A stretch of DNA of 5,128 nt from Gemmatimonadota bacterium (lineage in GTDB: Bacteria > Gemmatimonadota > Gemmatimonadetes > Gemmatimonadales > GWC2-71-9). The notes below the pieces were generated by a model. It worked only from the letters and a program-made list of their open reading frames with translations. It ran no database searches and had not been told where the DNA came from. This document shows positions 1 through 5,128 of this stretch, piece after piece. How positions within the stretch are numbered: the stretch's first letter is position 1; each line of letters begins with the position of its first letter. Location: contig SMVY01000044.1 of the NCBI GenBank assembly GCA_004357415.1, positions 1 through 5,128 of the forward strand, in the 5' to 3' direction. Both the position numbers and the translations under genes were made by a program.

Positions 1-819
1 GACGGGTATCAGACCCTGGGTTTCGAATCGGCCGTGCTGTCGGTTCGGGCGGCCCAACAGCTCGGCGAGGGGATGTCGACCCGGTTGGTGCCCACGCACG
101 ATGTGGTCGAACGGCTCCGGGCCACCAAGGATCCGGAGGAAGTGGCGGCCATCCGTGAGGCCGCCGGCCTGGCGCTGGAGGCGCTGGCTGCGGTGCTGCC
201 TTCGGTGGCGGTGGGCGACGGGGAGCGGGAGATTGCCGGTCGGCTCGAGTCCGAGCTCAGGCGGCGCGGCAGCGAGTGGCATCCGTTTCCCACCATCGTG
301 GCCTCCGGCGCTCGCTCGGCGCTGCCCCACGCCGGGACCAGCGACCGGACGATCGAGCGTGGGGACCTCCTGCTGGTGGATTTTGGGGCCCAAGTCGACG
401 GCTACTGCGCCGATGTGACCCGGACCTTCGTGGTGGGAGCGGCGGCGGACGACCGGCAGCGCGCCATCTACGATTTGGTGCGATCGGCGCAAGCGAGGGC
501 CATCGAGGGCCTCTCGGCGGGGAAGACGGGCCGGGACGTTGATGCGTTGGCGCGTGAGCTGATCGCCGCCCGGGGCTTCGGGGACGCTTTCGGGCATTCG
601 CTGGGGCACGGGCTGGGACTCGAGGTCCACGAAGGGCCCCGCCTTGGCCCGCGAGAGGATGGGGTACTTCCCATCGGGGCGGTGGTCACCGTCGAACCCG
701 GGGTCTATCTTCCGGGTTGGGGTGGTGTGCGGATCGAGGACGACGTTCACGTAGGCTCCGGCGCCGCCGAGCGGTTGTCGGGGGAGGGGGAGCCCTCAGA
801 ACTCATGACGCTCGGGTAG
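1..819 (+). CDS. M24 family Xaa-Pro peptidase, 5'-truncated by the window
   Basis: Cytosolic metallopeptidase of the pita-bread (M24) fold, which removes the N-terminal residue before proline or splits Xaa-Pro dipeptides. The frame is open from base 1 and 272 residues are visible; family members are usually about 350-370 aa, so some 80-100 residues of the N-terminal creatinase-like domain lie upstream. The GTG at 34 is not a credible start because the family-like reading continues before it (GFES). All five expected dinuclear metal ligands are present: Asp at 379-381 (LLLVDFG), Asp at 412-414 (ADVTRT), His at 607-609 (GHGLGLEVHE), Glu at 694-696 (VEPGVY) and Glu at 736-738 (RIEDD). The second His of VHE (628-630) matches the proton-shuttling histidine of the PepP/PepQ family. 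The helix with LRATKDPEEVAAIREA marks the junction into the catalytic domain. It leads into efp after 8 bases, a common pairing. Aminopeptidase versus prolidase cannot be decided without the N-terminus; pepQ or pepP would both be possible names. Confidence 0.93.
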   Translation, partial: DGYQTLGFESAVLSVRAAQQLGEGMSTRLVPTHDVVERLRATKDPEEVAAIREAAGLALEALAAVLPSVAVGDGEREIAGRLESELRRRGSEWHPFPTIVASGARSALPHAGTSDRTIERGDLLLVDFGAQVDGYCADVTRTFVVGAAADDRQRAIYDLVRSAQARAIEGLSAGKTGRDVDALARELIAARGFGDAFGHSLGHGLGLEVHEGPRLGPREDGVLPIGAVVTVEPGVYLPGWGGVRIEDDVHVGSGAAERLSGEGEPSELMTLG

Positions 820-822
820 GAG
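818..822 (+). promoter_or_regulatory. Shine-Dalgarno sequence of efp
   Basis: AGGAG overlapping the stop codon of the upstream peptidase gene, 5 bases before the GTG at 828. It is the clearest ribosome binding site in the window and decides the efp start at 828 rather than the longer in-frame reading from 717, which would run over the end of the peptidase gene. Confidence 0.75.
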
Positions 823-827
823 ATCGT

Positions 828-1388
828 GTGGCGACTACGGCGAATTTTCGAAACGGCATGGTGCTGGATATCGACGGCCAGCTGTTTCAGATGACATACT
901 TTCAGCACGTGAAGCCCGGCAAGGGTGGGGCTTTCGTGCGCACCAAGTTGAAGAACGTGAAGACCGGCGCGGTCATCGATCGGACGTGGAACGCAGGTGA
1001 GCGGGTCAACGATGTTCGTCTGGAGCGGCGATCGATCCAGTTTTCGTACGCCGATGGGCATTTCTATCATTTCATGGACATGCAGACGTTCGACGACGTG
1101 ATGATCACCGACGACGTGATCGGCCAACAGCAGCTGAAGTATCTTAAGGAAGGGATGGAGTGCGAGGGCCTGGTACACAACGAGACGGTGTTGCTGGTCG
1201 ACCTGCCCAATTTCGTGGAGTTGAAGATCACCACGACGGATCCCGGCGTCCGGGGCGACACGGCGACGGGCGGGACCAAGCCCGCGACGTTGGAAACCGG
1301 AGCCACCGTCCAGGTGCCGTTGTTTCTCGAAGAAGGGCAAGTCATTCGCGTCGACCGACGAGAGGACAAATACCTGACCCGCGTATGA
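828..1388 (+). CDS. efp: Elongation factor P
   Basis: Translation factor that binds between the ribosomal P and E sites and promotes peptide-bond formation at consecutive prolines. The product is 186 aa, the normal length (about 185-188). It starts at GTG with MATTANFRNG, typical of the family, 5 bases after an AGGAG. Three domains are expected: an N-terminal KOW-like domain with the tip loop HVKPGKGGAF (residues 27-36), then two OB folds. The tip residue is Lys32 flanked by PG and G, as in the Bacillus type. In known systems this residue is either modified (beta-lysine by EpmA, or 5-aminopentanol in Bacillus) or left unmodified; an Arg-type rhamnosylated tip is excluded. The C-terminal part carries the family signature region GDTATGG-TKPATLETG and VQVPLFLEEG. 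The stop codon overlaps the accB start in an ATGA motif, so accB is probably coupled to efp translation. No frameshift or unusual composition is seen. Confidence 0.97.
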   Translation: MATTANFRNGMVLDIDGQLFQMTYFQHVKPGKGGAFVRTKLKNVKTGAVIDRTWNAGERVNDVRLERRSIQFSYADGHFYHFMDMQTFDDVMITDDVIGQQQLKYLKEGMECEGLVHNETVLLVDLPNFVELKITTTDPGVRGDTATGGTKPATLETGATVQVPLFLEEGQVIRVDRREDKYLTRV

Positions 1389-1909
1389 ACGCTCAAGAGA
1401 TGCAGGAACTGGCGGGATTGCTTCAGCAACTCCCGGGTATCAAGTCGATCGAATTCCGTGACGTGAAGAAGCTGGCCGAGCTTCTGCGCCAGTCCCCGGA
1501 GATCGGTTCGATCGAGGTGAAAGGGTGGTTCGGGTCGCGGGTGGTCATCACCCGCACCAACAATGCCGCCGGTCCGGCCGCCACGGCGCCGGTGTACCAA
1601 GACCCTGCGGCTGTTCCAGCCCCAGCCCCCGCTCCACCGCCCGAGGCGCCGGTCGTGGCGCCCCATCTCAAGGAAATCAAGTCACCGATGGTGGGGACGT
1701 TCTACCAGGCGCCCGAGGCCGGGGCAGAACCGTATGCCCGTGTCGGTGGCCGGGTGTCTCCGGGGGCCACCGTGTGCATCGTCGAGGCAATGAAGATCAT
1801 GAACGAGATCGAATCCGAGATAGCGGGCGTGGTGAAGGAAGTGTGCGTCGAGGACGGCCAGCCGGTCGAGTACGGCCAGGTCCTCTTCCGGGTGGATCCC
1901 AATGGCTGA
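1385..1909 (+). CDS. accB: Biotin carboxyl carrier protein of acetyl-CoA carboxylase
   Basis: Carries the biotin that AccC carboxylates and that the carboxyltransferase uses to make malonyl-CoA for fatty-acid synthesis in the cytosol. The product is 174 aa, slightly longer than the usual 150-170. The C-terminal biotinyl domain (about residues 97-171) contains IKSPMVGTFY and the biotinylation motif EAMKIMNEIE, with Lys137 (codon 1793-1795) as the acceptor. It also shows the SPGATVCIVEA thumb-region context and GQPVEYGQ of the classical AccB type. A Pro/Ala linker occupies residues 61-93 and includes a PPP at 84-86. The N-terminal helical region (about 1-57) is unusual in holding two similar segments, residues 9-24 and 30-45; the second corresponds to the normal family N-terminus. 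The start at 1385 overlaps the efp stop (ATGA), and no good Shine-Dalgarno lies at the right distance, which suggests translational coupling. Its usual partner accC is separated from it by a pilT-like gene. Confidence 0.97.
   Translation: MNAQEMQELAGLLQQLPGIKSIEFRDVKKLAELLRQSPEIGSIEVKGWFGSRVVITRTNNAAGPAATAPVYQDPAAVPAPAPAPPPEAPVVAPHLKEIKSPMVGTFYQAPEAGAEPYARVGGRVSPGATVCIVEAMKIMNEIESEIAGVVKEVCVEDGQPVEYGQVLFRVDPNG
1409..1519 (+). repeat. Internal duplication in the accB N-terminal region
   Basis: AccB residues 9-24 (nt 1409-1456, LAGLLQQLPGIKSIEF) and residues 30-45 (nt 1472-1519, LAELLRQSPEIGSIEV) align without gaps with 10 of 16 identical residues. The offset is 21 residues (63 bp). Many matched codons differ at the third position, so if it is a duplication it is not recent. 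The pattern is a helix followed by a short strand, which is how the AccB N-terminus normally begins, once. Chance similarity of amphipathic segments remains possible. Confidence 0.5.
1891..1896 (+). promoter_or_regulatory. Probable weak Shine-Dalgarno of the pilT-like gene
   Basis: GGTGGA inside the end of accB, 5 bases before the ATG at 1902. It is an imperfect match to AGGAGG but at good spacing, and it supports the 1902 start that overlaps the accB stop by 8 bases. Confidence 0.45.
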
Positions 1910-3085
1910 CTCCGGTACCAAGGACGCTCGTCCCTTCAATTTCAAGCAGGCCATCGTGGAGATGGTGCAGCGGAACGGATCGGACTTGCTGCTCAAGGTC
2001 GGTCGGGCGCCGACCATCCGTGTCAACGGCGTGCTGGACAACATGAGCATGGCCCCGCTCAGGCCGGAAGACTTGAAGTTGCTGGCGGAGCAGATCATGA
2101 CGCCGCGCCAGGTCAAGGAGTTTTCCGAGAAGAAGGAAGCGGATTTCGCCATCGGGGTTCCGGGAGTTGGCCGGTTCCGCACCAACATCTACCAGCAGCG
2201 TGGCACGCTGGCCTTCGCCTTCCGGGCCATCCCCTACGAGGTCAAGACGATCAAGGAGTTGGGGCTGCCGGGGGTGCTGGAGGAAATCGCGCTGCGCCCG
2301 CGCGGACTGGTGCTGGTGACCGGCATCACCGGGTCCGGGAAATCGACGTGCCTGTCGGCGATGATCAATCACGTCAACCTCCACCGGCGGGTCAACGTGA
2401 TCACCATCGAGGACCCGATCGAGTTTCTGCACCGCGACGTCAAGGCCAACATTTCGCAACGTGAGGTCGGCAGCGACACGCTGAGCTTCGGGTCAGCCCT
2501 GAGGCACGTGCTGCGCCAAGACCCCGACGTGATTCTCATCGGCGAGATTCGAGACATCGAGACCCTCGACACGGCGCTCAAGGCGGCCGATACCGGGCAC
2601 CTGGTGTTCTCCACGCTGCACACCACGGACGCCACGCAGACGATCAACCGGGTGATCTCCTTCTACCCGCCGCACCAGCACCAGGAAGTGCGTTCGTTGC
2701 TGTCGACCGCCCTGTCGGCCGTGGTGTGCCTGCGACTGGTGCCCCGCAAGGACGGCAAGGGACGGGTGCCGGCGGCGGAGGTGCTGATCAACACCGCGGC
2801 GGTGGCCGACAACATCCGCGACCTCGAAAAATCGCTCAACATTCCGGACTTGATCTCCGAGGGCACGGTGTCCTACGGGATGCAATCGTTCGATCAGTCA
2901 CTGATGAAGTGGTACAAGGACGATATCGTGTCCTACGAGAGCGCCCTGTTCTTCAGTTCCAACCCGAGCGAGTTCGCCTTGCGTGCGTCGGGAATCGACA
3001 GTGCCTCCGACAGGACATTCGCGGATATTCACGGCGAGCCGGCCAAGACCGAAACCTCCGACATCGACATCGACCTGACGCAGTA

Positions 3086-3086
<1 letters not shown>
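1902..3086 (+). CDS. pilT: PilT/PilU-family type IV pilus retraction ATPase
   Basis: Hexameric secretion-type ATPase that sits at the cytoplasmic base of the type IVa pilus machine and powers pilus disassembly, giving retraction, twitching motility and often DNA uptake. The product is 394 aa; PilT is usually about 345-370 and PilU about 380. The N-terminal PAS-like domain begins with GSDLLLKVGRAPTIRVNG (26-43). The RecA-like domain has Walker A GITGSGKST (141-149, Lys147), Asp box ITIEDPIEF (167-175, Glu170), Walker B DVILIGEIRD (209-218, Glu215) and His box STLHTTDATQTINR (237-250, His240), all intact. After INTAAVADNIRD the canonical PilT AIRNLIRE motif is altered and followed by IPDLISEG (314-321). 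Then come YGMQSFDQSLM (325-335) and NPSEFALRASGI (354-365), seen in PilU and in the longer PilT forms of several phyla. The last 25 or so residues are acidic (DIDIDLTQ). There are no membrane segments and no PilB-type extended N-terminus. It overlaps accB by 8 bases and accC by 1. Family certain; PilT versus PilU not resolved. Confidence 0.93.
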
Positions 3087-4440
<1,354 letters not shown>

Positions 4441-4444
<4 letters not shown>

Positions 4445-5128
4445 ACCTGCGGGTGGTCCTGACGCCGGGTGAACTGCGCCCGGGCGAGGTGGCCGGCGCC
4501 TGCGTTTTCGTGATCGACATTCTGCGGGCCACCACCACCATGTGTGCCGCCTTGCACCATGGCGCCAAGGCGATCATCCCCGTGACCGGTATCGACGAAG
4601 CCCGGGAGGTTGCCGCCCGGTTCGAGGGGGAGGGGGAGGGGGAGGGCGAGCGACCCATGCTGGCCGGCGAGCGGGGCGCCGATCCCGTCCCCGGGTTCGA
4701 CCTGGGGAACAGCCCGGGCGAAATGACCGCCGCCGCCGTGGCCGGCCGGCTCCTGGTCATGACCACCACCAACGGCACCAGGGCGCTCAGGGCGGTGGCA
4801 CAAGCCGCCTCGGTGCACCCGCTGGCGGCCGTCAACTTCTCGGCGGCGGTCCAGCGTGCACGATCCGTACGGCAGGACGGGGGCAGGGTGGTGGTGGTGT
4901 GCGCCGGGATGGTGGGCCAGCCCTCCCGGGAGGACGCCTACTGCGCTGGTCGCTTCGGGAGAGACGTGGTGGGGAGCGCCGGTGGGGCCGGGCTGTCGGA
5001 TCAAACCCGGTGGTGCCTCGACTTGGCGGAGGAATTTGGTGATGATTGGTATGCGGCGCTCATGGCCAGCACCGCGGGCCGGAAGCTGAGCGAGCACGGC
5101 TACGCCGAGGACGTGCGGGTGGCGGGCC
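4441..5128 (+). CDS. comB: 2-phosphosulfolactate phosphatase, 3'-truncated by the window
   Basis: ComB-family phosphatase that removes phosphate from 2-phosphosulfolactate to give sulfolactate (EC 3.1.3.71), the second step of the phosphoenolpyruvate route to coenzyme M in methanogens; in bacteria it is linked to sulfolactate formation or is of unknown role. Not related to the competence gene of the same name. The frame is open from the ATG at 4441 to the window end with 229 complete codons; the family is about 235-250 aa, so only the last few residues are missing. Family motifs in order: FVIDILRATTTMCAAL (23-38), GAKAIIPV (41-48), LAGERGADPVPGFDLGNSPGE (about 74-94), MTTTNGTRAL (107-116), VVVVCAG (150-156) and SREDAYCAG (162-170). 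The start overlaps the accC stop in an ATGA, with no Shine-Dalgarno at usable distance. A Glu-Gly repeat at 62-70, encoded by a GAGGGG tandem repeat, lies in the variable loop before LAGERG. No frameshift was found despite the repeat. Confidence 0.9.
4624..4647 (+). repeat. In-frame GAGGGG hexanucleotide tandem repeat in comB
   Basis: Three perfect GAGGGG units (4624-4641) followed by a GAGGGC unit (4642-4647) and a further GAG. It encodes alternating Glu-Gly at ComB residues 62-70. Because the unit is six bases, gain or loss of units adds or removes Glu-Gly pairs without breaking the frame. Confidence 0.85.

Noticed and set aside
717..827. A longer efp reading frame beginning at 717
   Set aside because: The extra 37 residues are arginine- and glycine-rich shadow of the peptidase gene and resemble no EF-P; the GTG at 828 has an AGGAG 5 bases upstream and gives the typical N-terminus.
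2726..3085. An upstream extension of accC inside the pilT-like gene
   Set aside because: The extension reads as an out-of-frame shadow of the ATPase; the ATG at 3086 gives the standard MFRKILIANRGEIA beginning.
4612..4680. Possible frameshift in comB at the G-rich repeat
   Set aside because: Family motifs before (ILRATTT) and after (LAGERG, TTNGTRA, CAG) the repeat are all in the same frame, so the gene is intact.

Overview
This window comes from a GC-rich bacterial genome. It holds six genes, all on the + strand and packed with almost no intergenic space: a 5'-truncated M24 Xaa-Pro peptidase, elongation factor P (efp), the biotin carboxyl carrier protein of acetyl-CoA carboxylase (accB), a PilT/PilU-family type IV pilus ATPase, biotin carboxylase (accC), and a 3'-truncated 2-phosphosulfolactate phosphatase (comB). 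All reading frames are intact, and no RNA gene, insertion sequence, CRISPR array or terminator is visible.

Layout: the peptidase (1-819) is followed after 8 bases by efp (828-1388). From there every junction overlaps: efp/accB by 4 nt (ATGA), accB/pilT by 8 nt, pilT/accC by 1 nt (TAATG) and accC/comB by 4 nt (ATGA). This is the signature of one polycistronic, translationally coupled operon. There is no stretch without a gene; both window edges cut through genes of the same operon, so its promoter and terminator lie outside.

The order peptidase - efp - accB - accC is a widespread bacterial housekeeping arrangement. EF-P rescues ribosomes at proline stretches, and AccB and AccC form the biotin-carboxylation half of acetyl-CoA carboxylase, the first committed step of fatty-acid synthesis. 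What stands out is the pilus-retraction-type ATPase wedged between accB and accC, which normally sit side by side, and a comB homologue attached at the end. Two smaller oddities are an internal duplication in the AccB N-terminus and an in-frame GAGGGG hexanucleotide repeat in comB.

Taxonomy is inference only. High GC, a Bacillus-type EF-P loop (Lys32, PGKG), a type IV pilus ATPase and bacterial comB together suggest a Gram-negative soil or sediment lineage such as Gemmatimonadota or Acidobacteriota, but the sequence alone does not settle it. I did not find a convincing undescribed system; the best lead is the conserved-or-not status of the accB-pilT-accC arrangement.
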